This document shows, in pieces, positions 21,474 through 34,346 of a stretch of 64,000 nt of DNA. Under the pieces are notes generated by a model. The model saw nothing but the letters and a program-made list of their open reading frames with translations. It ran no database searches and was not told the origin of the DNA. The first letter of the stretch is position 1, and every line of letters begins with the position of its first letter. This DNA is from Serpula lacrymans var. lacrymans S7.9 (taxonomy: Eukaryota > Basidiomycota > Agaricomycetes > Boletales > Serpulaceae), in NCBI RefSeq assembly GCF_000218685.1, contig NW_006763299.1, forward strand, positions 1,442,031 through 1,506,030, in the 5' to 3' direction. The translations under genes and the position numbers were made by a program.

Positions 21474-24400
21474 GGCGAGAGCGGTGTTGAATTTGTTGGA
21501 GAGTACGAGAGCTGGAGGAGAGGAGATGAGAGAAGGAAAGAAAGAGGGCAGAGAAAAGAGACGACGAACGGGACGGGAGGGGTGGTCTTTGAAGTTTGCA
21601 TCTTTCACTGGGACACTCGGCATGAAATTCCGTCCAACGTGCCGGATGCGCAACAACCACAAACGGCGCTCATCAGATTCACAGATCATCCATGAGATTC
21701 CCCTGGGGTCGTTACTCCGGATCCCTGAGATCGCACCCTCCAGCCCAATGCGGGCTCGGGCAGGGAATCTGAGGCGCCCGTGCCCTGCCAGCCACCGTGT
21801 GGGATTGCGCCGGGTTCCCTGGATTTGTTCTCGGAGGTTGCCATTCCGCTCCCGTAACTCTCCACCGTTTTCTGTCTGTCAGTGATGCCAGCATTGGTTT
21901 TGTCCAATAGTAGCTTCTGTATGTATCATCAATACTTCTATATCCTTCGTGCTCTCAACATTGTCTTAGCCTCCTTTTTCTCACCCAATACTTCTCCGCA
22001 GCAACCGTTCAGTTGGTCTGCGCTCTATCTATTAACCTCGCCAGGCACCTTTCATTCCTCTCGTACAACTTCGCTTGCTCCTATGACCACATCCTGTACC
22101 CATCATTGCCACTGTCATTCGCAAAATCAGCGAACCAGGCAATCTCCGGCCAACCTCGCGGTTTTTCTCCTTCACACCCCTTGTCACTTGTACCTGCTCA
22201 TCATGTTCATCGGGCTGGATCATCTGACTCCTTCCGTTTGCAACTCTATTGCACCTGCTTCTATTTCTCACTCCTACTGGCTCTCTTGTCTATTTGCCTC
22301 GTCTCTCCTCTTTGCTGTCTCACTGAGCTTCTTCCCACTCTTCTTACGAACTGACCTTGACTCCTGGCTCGCCGTGCCCTTAGGTGAGTGTTTTCACCAG
22401 AACTGACATCGCACCCAGATTCAACATATTACTTCTCGTGTCCATCTTGTATGACATCTCTTGTTTCCAAACTCCTCGCGGTCCGCGACTATTCGTTTAC
22501 CCGCTACGGAACTCCTTACGGACTGGACACCCGCCGGCGTCCATGGGTTAGGCCGGACCGTCGGTAGAACCGTACCTGATCGGATCTGCTGCGCGTAACG
22601 TCGAACCCCAAAATAACTCACCAAAAATAATTCACTTATCTTTGGACCTCCCATTTTATTTTGGTGCTCTTTAAGCGATTTCTGTTCGTATTTTTGTCTC
22701 TTTTCTTCGCGATTAAATTGGATGCTTGATGATTACACCCTTAGCTTCCTCACAATAGTCGACCAGCGCATAACGGAGCATCCCTCGCACTTGAGTTGGC
22801 GCTGTCGTTAGAAAGGGTCTATCACGGCGCCCTTTCTCCTCCACGAAGCGTGTCTACTGTGTGATTGATCGCGTCCTAGCGCAAACCCGGCCGCCACTTT
22901 TTTCAATTCCACGCTCAGCTCAGCCGCTCTCCATAACTGCCTCACGCCTTTATCATTCCCCGTCACATCACTTTCTGCGATTCCCACTTCGGCTAATAAC
23001 GTGAATGCAAACATTTCATCATACACCAACGTTTTCCCTGTTAGGCATTATTACCATGACTCCGGATTTTATCTACTTCCTATGTACTCCCTTTTGTCAC
23101 CTTTTCGTACATCAACACCTTCGAATACCACCGCTCCGACGCCCAATGAATTTTCTCTCTCCGAAGTTATTCCAGGCAACGTGCCCTATCGCTACTAACT
23201 CCTCCTCGAGTCTCCTAGCTTCTTCTACCCAGTGGCACTACATCCCAGCAAGCATGTATTTTTGTAAGCTTTGAGCTTAGCGGCACAAAGTATCCTTCAG
23301 TGCCTGAACGCTTTAGTAGCCGTCTCCCAATGGTCTACACACGACTTCACTTGGCCTAACGGTCAGGGGAATGCTTGGATAGTCGTTACACCCATATTTA
23401 CGTACGTCTCGACTCAAGATCACTCACTGTCATGCGTATGTTGATCTGAACCTCAATTGAAACAGTTGGCGGGGCACGTAAAGGCGCGTTTGTTGCGTAT
23501 CCTGTAGGCAACTGACTCATAGCAACAGCAATTGCGATACCGGATTTTGTGTCGGCCGCCTATCACTGTCCCTGTGGTGTGTGCACCTGTGTCAGTGTCG
23601 CGATCACATCGTTCAATGTACGGGCAAATTCCGGACGTTAGCATCTCGACCTCGTCTCGCTACACCATGCAATCCCGTGCCCACTCCACTGAACCTGATC
23701 CCCATTCCTTTCCATTCCGTTTTGTTCTCAGCTATAGGCCAACGACTGACTGCTGTCGATGAGGGCGTTCTACCACATGGCAAAGCTTATTTTTCTCTCA
23801 TGCCTGGGCTTGAACATATCAAGATCCGGACACGCGCGGTTCAGCTACACAACTCTCTGCGTCCGGTAGTCGACACGCACAAGATGCATGCAAGCACAAC
23901 GCCACACTGAGAACGTACTTCACAGGTCTTATCAGTGTCACATAAGGGCTAGGCGGTGTTATATCGGATATTGCGTCACACTTTGTCTTTTCAGCGCCTG
24001 CCCCATGCATAAATCATTCATCCATGACATGGCACTTTTGGAAGACTTGAGGATGGCATACTACGCGTCGAATTACCCACTACGAAGTCGAAGATAATAT
24101 ATTACTAATCGCTAATCCCCCATACCTGGCCTCGAACGCGCTGTACTATGGGTAAATGGACTCATGTGTACGCCTGCGCCTGTCATTTCCGTGCGTCCTC
24201 TTTGATGTTTTACTGAGTCTGCGAAAACCTATACGCCACTTGTCCTAGGTTCTCCGAGGCCTTGCGGAAACGCTCGTCCCATCTTCTATCAGCATCATTG
24301 TCACGAGACAAACCGGGCTTGCTTTTGTTCTCGTCGCGGCTCGCGCGCGCCGGTCAATCTCCGAACGAACGATGGATAGTCCACATCATTCTACACGGAA

Positions 24401-25955
24401 GCTGTCAACGCTGCATCTCTACAGTGATCTGATAAAGGAACTCTCCCTGCGGGCGACTAAAACTGTATTAACGGCTATGACGGGGCAGCGTGGAATACAT
24501 CAACTGGGTTTTGTTTGCGCAGGTGTGTGCTTTGATAAGTGTTCTCTGTTTCACTCTCATGGTCGCTTTTCATCCACTACAGTGCACTTCTACCGCTAGC
24601 ATCGGCGACGATACTTGGTTTTTTCACATCCGTCACTTGCCTATCGCAATACTATCTCTCGTCATGCCGTCTCTTTCGTGAGGGGATCCAGTGTATCGGT
24701 TTTGAAACAGGTGGTAAAAAATGTATGCTAGGAGGTACAGAAAATAATGCTTTTCTGTACTTCAGAGCAAGCTGTCACCGTCATATCATTTCAATAGTCA
24801 TCTTAACCCAAGACGTTGATTTTCCATGTGCTAACGTCACCCAAGTCCTCGGTTTAGGCTTCACTGTTTTTCCTTCGTAGACGTCACATCAATCAGGATA
24901 ACACCACACTGATAACCTCTACTGACGGAAAAAAAAAATCCTAGTGAACATAGTCACCTTCCCAATTCGTAATTTATCGTTCGTTCTGGACGGGTCAAAT
25001 ACTCATTGCGCTAGTATCGGAATGAGCGGTGCTATTCTAGCCTTTCGGTCACGCTCGGCTCTAAATTTACCACTGGCAGACCTTTGGGCACTGGGAGCGA
25101 TTGTGTACAAACCCACGGTGTCATCTGACTTGAGTGTTTTGCTTTTACACGTCGACGAGGCCCTCAAAACTGACGCCAGCCACCCCTTGAGCTCTTGCCA
25201 TCGGCAGAAAGACGTGTGCGAGCGCTATGCAAAGCAGACGTATCTCCATCATGAGGGTGTCCTATCCCACCGCCGACGGGACTCATTCCAGGACTCGGGG
25301 GGAAGTCGAAACGCCGCTGACCTGGCGATTATCAAAGACGACGACAATCGGCCGGGTCTTGCAGATCGTTCTGGACAAACTTCACCGGTGAGTGATCAAC
25401 GATCGGTCTGAGGGCAAGTTGCCGCGGAGACCCCGCCCCAGTGCTATGACAATCAGTCACATCACCGACGACTGCGCAGTGTTGAACACTATAGTACGAG
25501 CGTATTGTTTGGTGGTTGCGACACTTGACAGCCATCATTTCCCTTGGGTCTAGAAAGATATCGATTGGGGATTACACGGGTGATACTCCTTATCTTTTAT
25601 CTTTTGTTCGGAGTCCGAGGTGGACTCGGGGATCAATGGTCACTGCGGAATGAGTTGGGCGATTCGGTTTGTAATGCTCGAAAGCAGTCAAGGCCGTGTG
25701 GAGTTATTGAAATACAAGATAAAAGGAAAAGGATCGAGGTAGCGCTACACTTGTACTAGTACTGTCTGTATCTGTAAATTTATTTATGTGAATTGATTTT
25801 GGGCTGAGTCGTTGAACCGTAGCCAAAATGTCCGTAGCGTATAGATGGGAAGTAAGGATAGCGAAGGGTTAACAAACATATCAGTTTCAGTTGCCTAGGT
25901 GGCATGTCGCATACCCCCTACAAAATGACCCGAGTCATTCTGGAATATTTAAGAG
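21474..25955. other. 4.5-kb stretch without a convincing gene
   Basis: This lies between the 5' end of the MADS gene and the 3' end of the membrane-protein gene. The first about 120 bp are the CT-rich (minus strand) MADS leader. From about 21900 to 22400 the plus strand is strongly pyrimidine-rich, which opens long but featureless frames. Frames such as 24944-25411 (155 codons) show no recognisable domain. I see no LTR ends, no tRNA and no copies of the window's other repeats. It could be a long regulatory region, a non-coding transcript or heavily decayed DNA. Confidence 0.5.
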
Positions 25956-26620
25956 TTAGAACTCATTGGACGCAATCGAGGGATCACATACGGTATGTGC
26001 GGGAGGTGGTGGACCGATAGGCTGTAATAGATGAGATCAGATAATGTTATCCACCAAGCAAAGCAAGACCTTACCGGTGCATACGCCGTGTTGGGAGCAG
26101 ACCCTTTCATGTAGGGAGGTGGAGGAGCAGCAACCGGATCCTCAGCTGATCCCATTGGAGGCGGGGGATATCCACCCTGTGAGTGGGGAGCACGGGCAGC
26201 TCCGTACGAAGCCTGCTGACCCGGAGCTTGGGTGCCAAATGCTGGATGAGGTGCTGGTGTGGCATAGTTTGCACCGTTGTTGTTCTGCCAGTATGGAAGA
26301 GCAGAGCCGCCTGAAGTGCCAAAAAAGCCGGGCTTGACACCTGCATTGGTTGCTCGGCGGCGTCTACGGGTGATAACGCATATTATGGACAAAAGAGCTA
26401 TTCCAGCTGCGATTGCTGGAGAGATGATTGGTTTTCAGGTATTTCTAAGATATGAAAGGGACGACATACCGACTATGACTCCTCCTATTAGACTACCGCT
26501 CCAGCGAGTGTTATTGTACCCGTTTCCTGGATAATACTGGGCAAGACAGGGAGAGGCAAGGGAAAGGAATATCGTGGATGTCGTGAAAATGAACATGTTA
26601 GAATTTGAGTGGGAGGTCAT
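25956..26620 (-). CDS. Small single-pass membrane protein with Pro-rich cytosolic tail
   Basis: The start at 26620 gives a signal peptide (about residues 8-28, FIFTTSTIFLSLASPCLAQ) and a short extracellular stretch with an NNT sequon. A membrane segment follows (SLIGGVIVAIAAGIALLSII), assembled across an intron (GTATGTCG to CTCTCCAG), and then a stop-transfer RRRRRA. The tail is rich in Pro/Gly/Ala/Tyr with PPPPMG, APPPPYM and PIGPPPPA motifs. A second intron near 26080-26023 precedes the last exon. The layout resembles fungal RCR-type proteins (chitin synthesis regulation/Congo red resistance) and other PY-motif adaptors for Rsp5-type ubiquitin ligases. This is suggested by architecture only, and the exact C-terminus is uncertain. 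Confidence 0.65.
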
Positions 26621-28251
26621 GATGGTTGTTGTTAGCTAGGTTTCAGACTAGCCTTTTGGCCCACTCCATAATTCAAATCTTTATAAGCTCTTCATGACGT
26701 CTGGGTTGCACAGCCACAGCAGAACAGCAAAATGTCGGGGAGCACGTGCAGTGGCGATGCTGAGCACCGCGTTCGAATTTCAGCCGTAGACGTTCCAAGT
26801 CGAAACATGGCCCATGCGACATGCGCAGTTACAGCTATGAAATTCTCAAATCAAAATACAGTAATCATCGAGATACCTGCAATAACTTGACGGAGTCAGC
26901 CATCATTGTGAACTGGTGATTACTGTGCTCTCTCCTTGAGGAATTCGGATATATGCACCAAACGAATCCGACGAGCTTTTAGCAGTTCATTTATCACTGC
27001 TATGGTCCACCCACTGGAAGCCCGCAGTCGGCTCCCAATGACAAATTTATGCACCTATGTTTAGTGCATTCCACCTTGGCCACATATTCAAAAATACGCG
27101 TTCGTCTCAGCCACCTTGTACTATTTTATCCCTTTGACAGTTTGACTGCCTCCATAAAATCCTTGATCGTGAATGTAACAGGTACCCTACGGTGCACAAC
27201 TTAAATCCGTATTGGCGAGGTTATTTTTGCATATGACACGTATTTTTGTCTGCTAATTTTGGTTCTAGTCTAGTTGGCATCGGTGCCAGTGGGGTATTGA
27301 TGTCGACCGACCGGATCTCCTTTCAGGCGCATCTGAGCGATGAACGGTCATCTATGGCCTACTACTGCAGTCATTACCGACTCCCGAACGCACGCACGCA
27401 TCATGACGAACTAATTGCTCTTCCTGCACATCAAGCACCAAGATTGTCCCGGCGGGGCGCAGCATTTACCATACTTAAATTTAATCAAAACTCGTCGATC
27501 CAGGCACCAGATAAAATTATGGCCAAACTCGAACATAGTCGCCCTTTTCCCCTCATCCCATTCGCAGACGACCCTGCATACAACCCGTTGATGCGCATAT
27601 CCTATCATCTCGGCTGCATGGTTCTTGATCGCTTGGTTGCCTAGTTCTTGCCCAAAAATATTCTTTCAACTTGGGACCTTGTTCGAAAGATACCCCAAAA
27701 TATCGCGTTCATTTTTGGCCTTTTCTATATTTCTCTGATCTTTATTGGTTTGCAGGTTTCTCAGATATATGAGGATGTCACATTCTCGGTTGGGTGCTCC
27801 TTTTTCCTCACCTCACAGCTCTTCCACTTACGGATCGCAGCCATGAAACTCAACAATGTCTCGCGGGTTATTTTGTTGGACTGCGAAGGTCGCAGGATAA
27901 ATTATGCCATGTCACGATCTAAGTAACCACTCAAATTTCAGAGCTTGAGTTATAAGGTTGCAACATACGGAGTTGAACTGCAGAATGATATGAAACCATG
28001 TGAAGTTAAGTGAGGTGAGTAACATCATTCAACTTGAGAGATCATGATCGCACTTGTTACATACGATGTTGAAAGGCTCTCGCAAGACACCCCTTGAACG
28101 TATTGCCCAACTTGAAAGCTTAAGATGTTGAAAGTTTCTATGCAAGCACGTGAAAAAGAAGTGAGTAACGGTGGTCACAGTCACCCTTCAGTGAAAGGTC
28201 CTTATCAGTTGCTGCTCAGGCATTCACTACCACCAGCTCCATCCACAAGCC
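26621..28251. other. Intergenic, no gene seen
   Basis: This 1.6-kb stretch holds the promoters of the membrane-protein gene (minus) and of cytidine deaminase (plus). Frames at 27246-27644 and 27648-27926 have no domain or splice context. Confidence 0.5.
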
Positions 28252-28992
<741 letters not shown>

Positions 28993-29186
28993 ACTGGAAT
29001 TGGATGGAATGCGAACACAAAAAGTCAATATTGTGCCCTTTAAACTGCTTGTTTCCTCATGATAAATACAATTACACGGTGGCAGATAATAGCTATAAAA
29101 ACTGCAGCAGTTGTTTGAATCGCGTTTTGGTACGCGATGCATAAGGAGCCATGGGTTTTCCCTAGACGACATTTCAAAGACTCTTT

Positions 29187-30013
29187 TCAATCTCGACGCT
29201 CTTTGAAGCAAGCATCGTCTCGATCTTCTTGCTCCCGCTGTAATTGGTTCTCCCGAACGCGTTTCCTGATCTGTTGTCTTCTTTCCTTTCCAAACTCCTG
29301 AGCCTCGCTTCGAGCTTGCGCAAGGTTGGCAGCAGCAGTGCGATGTCGATTCTCTGCTAAAGGGGATATAAAAAATATAGGACCAAAACCCGCTATAAGA
29401 GACTGCTCATGGGTCTTCAGCATCTGTGATGTAGATATGAACTCGAGAGATGGCACGTACAACTGCACCGATGGAAATAATGACCCAGTCTTTCCACCGT
29501 TCATCGGCACTGACCGTCCATTCCTTCCCATGCCCATTCGGACTAAAATGGTCGTGATCATAACCTGCACGTCTATAACGGTGGGCACGTTGCCGTCGTC
29601 TTAGCTCTGCCTCAAATATATCAGAAGTTCCTGAGCGAGCCTTCCCTCGAAGGCTGTCATATGCAGCTGTGATAGCCTGGAATCGCGAGTGGCGCTCAGA
29701 TGGAGAAAGGTCCCGACAGAAGGTGGAATCTGGATGATGTGTTCGAACAAGGTCGTAATCTGCATATACACGCAATTGAGATAACGGCTACAGGGTATAC
29801 ACAGCACGACTTACATCTGGATTTGATATCAGCCTCGGATGCGCCAAGAGGAAGATGGAATATCTGATGGGGAGTTGGACGTGCGTGGGCGGGAAAGGGG
29901 AAGTGCGTGCTTGGGCTTGTGTTTGGCACCGTGTGTGCTAGGCGTCTCTGGACTGATAGAAAACGATAAACCGGGAGCGCGCTGAGGCGCTGTGGGTGTA
30001 TGTGGACTAGCAT
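29187..30013 (-). CDS. Mitochondrial J-domain protein, probable single-pass membrane
   Basis: The N-terminus is basic and Ser-rich without acidic residues (LVHIHPQRLSALPVYRFLSV), like a mitochondrial presequence. A J domain follows: HQIFHLPLGASEADIKSRYY continues across an intron (about 29814-29764) into DLVRTHHPDSTF with the HPD motif, then ERHSRFQAITAAYDSLR. A second intron (from GTACGTGCC, about 29460) joins WVIISIGAV to SLIAGFGPIFFIS, creating one membrane segment. The protein ends in a highly charged helix (RSEAQEFGKERRQQIRKR). The order J domain-membrane segment-charged tail resembles Jid1-type mitochondrial co-chaperones of Hsp70. The exact orthologue is uncertain. Confidence 0.8.
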
Positions 30014-31974
30014 TTATGGATGCTGTATAGCGACAGTGTTAATGAATGGGCTTCATTTGTTGTCAAGTTACTGCTGCCTTGAATACTTTGCTCGTCGCTG
30101 CTTCGGTCGATCTCGCGAGGGGCTCCGGTTCTACTTGACGGCTCGAAACCCACCCCTAACCTTAATTCATGGCCTGGGTACTAATCCCCATTTTCTTGCT
30201 TTTTCTTCACCACCACCATGGTCAACAACGTTGGCGACCAATCTTCATGATCTTTCGAAACTACAGTTACGCTCGGTTTTTTTCTTCATGCCAATGACAA
30301 ACAAAAATGCCCAATTCGATACTTGGGTTCCTATGGGTCGCGGATATCGTTTCAGTGTTCGATGTTGGGTAAATGCGGTTATGTGAAGAACAATCAAGGA
30401 ATGTATCAAGGCGAGATCGAAGTAGATAACGTATTCTACAGCGCAGCGGTGTGTTCTGGTTAAATGCTCTCCGTTCACAGCGTTAGGTCACCGTGTACGC
30501 CCAAGGGCACGTCCTCTTATGGCTTTTTATGTTTGAATGAATTAACGATTCAACTTCACTAGATATCATCGTCTTTCCGCTTATCTCCTCGGTACCGGCC
30601 TGATATTAGTGATCATCCATTAGCAAGAAACGCGCATTCCTATCGTATACTCATTATTGAGATTTGGTAAGTTTTAGTCTTTATGATATGGCCGTATGAG
30701 CTTATTACTCGACCATGTAGAAAGCTTCAGTCAAGGCACTGTGATGATGGCTCCGCCATACTCCCGCAGATGCCCAATAAAAGAAGAAACACAGGTCTTT
30801 AGCAACAGGTCGGCGGCCTCCGCTTGCTTTCAGAAAATGATGATACTGTTTGCTAGGCTACTGTGCGTTCGGTACGGTTCCCTTCTGTAGTTACTTTTCG
30901 CTTCTCCCCGCAGATGATATCGACCAGAAACGACTCCTGAATTGATCATTTCGTCAACCTCGATTTGATGCCCAACACAGCCCGCACAGCTCCCAGTTGA
31001 ACGAACCAAACAAAAGTTGGAAGTCGAATGCTGTGTATCTTCATGGAATTATATTCGTGGGATGAGAGTGGCACAAGAAGCAAATTTACCTCCATCTTAA
31101 TGTGCGGAAGGATTGAGGTTTACGAATTAGGTGCGATGGCAAGCAGGGTAAGCACAGGTCACTCACTTTCTGATGGTTGACACTGCCAAAAAAGCAAAAC
31201 CGCCACTACATGGGAGTAAATATATGGGAGGAGGCATGTCAAATATCTTTTTAAAGGACCCCTTTCTTTCGAGTGTACTCCTAATCTAGGACAAATCCTC
31301 AATATCTACCCCCGACTCATATGGACCCTCACCTTGGCGGATTCAAGTTGGATCGTGGCAATATCATGGTATCAGATCGTAACCAACCATATTTGCGACA
31401 TACAGATGCAGTAGTATCAACGTGAAGTTCTGACCGATCTTTGCTTGCCTTTCCAGTGTCTACATCTATCGAGCGGCTTCTGGCGGCACCGTCTTATATG
31501 ATCCATCTTTGTTGCCAGTGAGATCTGGACCAGGATTACAGTACGTAATAATGATAATGGCCACTCAAACATGTGTTCCGGTTCTCAATCTGACTGTGAA
31601 GCGCTAGTCGACAAAGTAATCTCGAAAGTAGACTGCTACTACGGTCAAAAATAATCGGGACCACGGGGTAAGGCACTCAAATGCCCTACTCCCGACTGTG
31701 AACCGTCATGCTCACCGTTCTGCCTAATCCGTAATCGTTGCTGTAATCAGTGGGTCTATGACACATTCAGGAGACATTGCAAGATGCTAAGCACTTGGCC
31801 CCACTTTCAGGACGTCTTTTACATATAGAATGTTCTAGGTAGTTTTCGGGAATGCGGAACCTACTCGGTAACTGGTGAGCATTGGAAGATGCGTCAAGCC
31901 TCACCCGAGGTAAACATGTGAAGGCGCGTCTCATAAAAGCCCATGATAAAACAGCCAACGTGCAGGTTATCACC
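30014..31974. other. Intergenic upstream of laccase 2
   Basis: About 2 kb without a supported gene. An exon-like pair at 31321-31369 and 31455-31541 (MDPHLGGFKLDRGNIM; VYIYRAASGGTVLYDPSLL) could be part of a small or decayed gene, but no start-to-stop model holds. A TATA-like CATAAAAG lies at 31932-31939, just before the laccase 2 ATG. Confidence 0.45.
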
Positions 31975-34084
31975 ATGTCCCGTTTGGAGTTCCTAAGGGT
32001 CCTGTGCATAGCTGTCTTCGTATCTTCGTGCTCTGCCGCTATAGGCCCAATCGCTGACCTTACCCTTGTCAATGCCGAGGTATCACCCGATGGTTTTACG
32101 AAGGCGTGAGTTGTTTCCAGCTTTGGCGCGCAAATTTTGACCACAGTCATTTTCATGGGCCTCGAAGTGCCACGCTCGCGGCTAGTGGTACATTACATGG
32201 ACCTATTATTCAGGGAAATAAGGTAGATATCATTCTTCAAAATGTCACTCATCGACTGACGAGGTTGTCATATGTACAGGGGGATAACTTTCAGATAAAC
32301 GTCACTAACCAGTTAGTCGACTCTTCCATGCTGAGAAGCGCATCAATAGTGTGTACCGGACATTATAGTCTTTAACTGTTAGATCTTGACTTTCTTGAAG
32401 CATTGGCATGGTATATCGCAAAGCCATTCTAATGACATGGACGGAGTCGCATTCGTCAACCAATGTCCGATAGCGCCAGGTCATTCATTCATGTACAATT
32501 TCACAGTACCAGAACAATCTGGCACATATTGGTATCATTCGCATTACGGAACACAATACTGCGACGGATTACGAGGGCCACTGGTTATATATGATCCCGA
32601 GGACCCGTATCTCAGTCGCTATGACGTTGACGATGGTATGGTCTTTTGTTGAATCCGTGGCTTGCCTTCACATGCAGCGTTCTTAGATTCAACAGTAATC
32701 ACGCTGTCAGATTGGTAAGTGCTAACTATTTCGCGCTGTCCCTCCAGCGTCAATCATTTCCAAGGTATCATGAAGTATCGGCTTTGGTACCCCCACAATC
32801 GCCTCCAGCGTCAACGCTTGTGAATGGTCTAGGGCGATACGAGGGAGGACTGCAATCTCCTTTGAGTGTTATTTCCGTGATTCCAGGCAAACGGTATCGT
32901 ATGCGTTTGATTAACATGGCTTGTCAACCAAATTACGTGTTTTCCATCGACCGACATGAGTTCACCATCATCGAAGCAGACGGCGTACTCACTGAGCCGC
33001 TTCGCGTAGACTCCATCCAAATAGCACAAGGCCAACGTTACTCGTTCATCCTAGAAGCAAATCAACCTATAGACAACTACTGGGTTCGTTCCATGCCAAA
33101 TACGGCTACTGGAAATACAAGTTTCGCCAACGGAAATCACTCTGCCATTTTGAGGTACACAGGAGCCTTGAGCAAAGATCCAGAAGACCAGAAGAGCCAG
33201 AATGTCACATCTCTTGATGAATCAAACTTACACGCACTAAACCATGCCCCCGTAACTGGTTCGCCTGCAGAAGGGGGTGCGGACGTGGAACTCGTCATCG
33301 ACATTGCAGTCAATACGACAACATTGGATTTTATGATCAATGGCGTGGCTTATAAACCGCCCAGCGTCCCAGTTCTGCTGCAGATCTTGAGTGGAGCCAT
33401 GAATGCTACAGACCTTCTGCCCCGTGGTTCGGTCTATATGCTGCCCAGAAATAAAACCATCGAAATCACAATACCTGGTGGTTCAAGTGGTAGTCCAGTC
33501 AGTATTCAATCATAGCTTTTTTTTGGTTGAGCACTAATGATCTGGTATAGCATCCTTTTCATTTACACGGGGTTGGTCTTAGTATCCACTACAATTTTTT
33601 TTGCGCTAACTGCGTCAATTTAGCACAAGTTTGACGTTGTAAGGAGTGTCCAGAGCAACGCTTACAACTTCATCAACCCCGTTCAGCGCGATACTGTTAA
33701 TACCGGCTTCGATGGGGATATGGTCACGGTCCGGTTCCGTACAGATAGTCCAGGCCCATGGATGTTCCACTGGTATGCAATCGATTAGCATCGCTGTATA
33801 ACCATTTACCAAGCTTTGATCTACTTTGAACAGTCATAATAACTGGCATCTCAATCTGTAAGCATCCACTCGTCATATGGTAGCTGAATAATATCTCACA
33901 TGTGATACAGAGGCATGGCTATCATATTCGTAGAAGATCCTGGCGAAGTTGCTTCTAGCAGCCCTGTTACCAGTATGTATTGCACAAATTGACTCACAAT
34001 CCACCCATCTGACCAAGTTCACTAGAGGATTGGGAGTCACTCTGCCCGATTTACAACAATCTCTCTTCCGCCGAGCAAGGATAA
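31975..34084 (+). CDS. Laccase 2 (atypical multicopper oxidase)
   Basis: A signal peptide at ATG 31975 ([20 protein letters not shown]) is followed by AAIGPIADL, close to laccase 1. The signatures are L1 [15 protein letters not shown] (32400-32445), L2 [16 protein letters not shown] (about 32522-32570), L3 HPFHLHG (about 33550) and L4 HCHNNWH, with Met at the axial position (HLNLGM). All ten copper ligands are present. Several non-ligand residues that laccase 1 keeps are changed: LHGP for FPGP, QSH for QHG, and NN for ID in L4. A 24-nt exon (33833-33856) encodes the L4 core. The last exon gives [19 protein letters not shown] and TAA at 34082-34084. The frame is intact through all the junctions I checked, so it is probably a functional but diverged enzyme. 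It is convergent with TF1, 262 bp away. Confidence 0.88.
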
Positions 34085-34346
34085 TGCATACACGGGTGGA
34101 ATTTAGGTAGGTCAAAGGTGTTCTCTATTTTCCTTTGTCGTGGATAGATATGGACAACTGGGTTATGGGTTGACTCTGATTGGATGCCCGATTCATTACA
34201 ATATTTCATCTTTCTTTTTATTTTATTTTATGAAGCTGCTTTCTGGCTGCCAACAGGCGACTAGTTGGACTATTATTAGTGCAAACGACAACGATAACAT
34301 AGCGAATATCATTGGACAAGCTAGATAGGATACGGATACATCAGAA

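Noticed and set aside
22013..22406. Long overlapping plus-strand frames rich in Ser/Leu/Phe
   Set aside because: They arise from a pyrimidine-rich strand, which suppresses stop codons. The amino-acid composition simply mirrors the C/T bias.
24944..25411. 155-codon plus-strand frame in the gene-poor stretch
   Set aside because: No recognisable family and no supporting exons. Left as unassigned.
21900..25900. Possible mating-pheromone precursor genes (short frames ending in CaaX)
   Set aside because: None of the short frames I looked at ends in a convincing C-a-a-X box after a Met, and no pheromone receptor gene is in the window.
31321..31600. Exon-like pair upstream of laccase 2, possibly a small gene
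   Set aside because: A start and short exons can be imagined, but no phase-consistent model reaches a stop with recognisable content.
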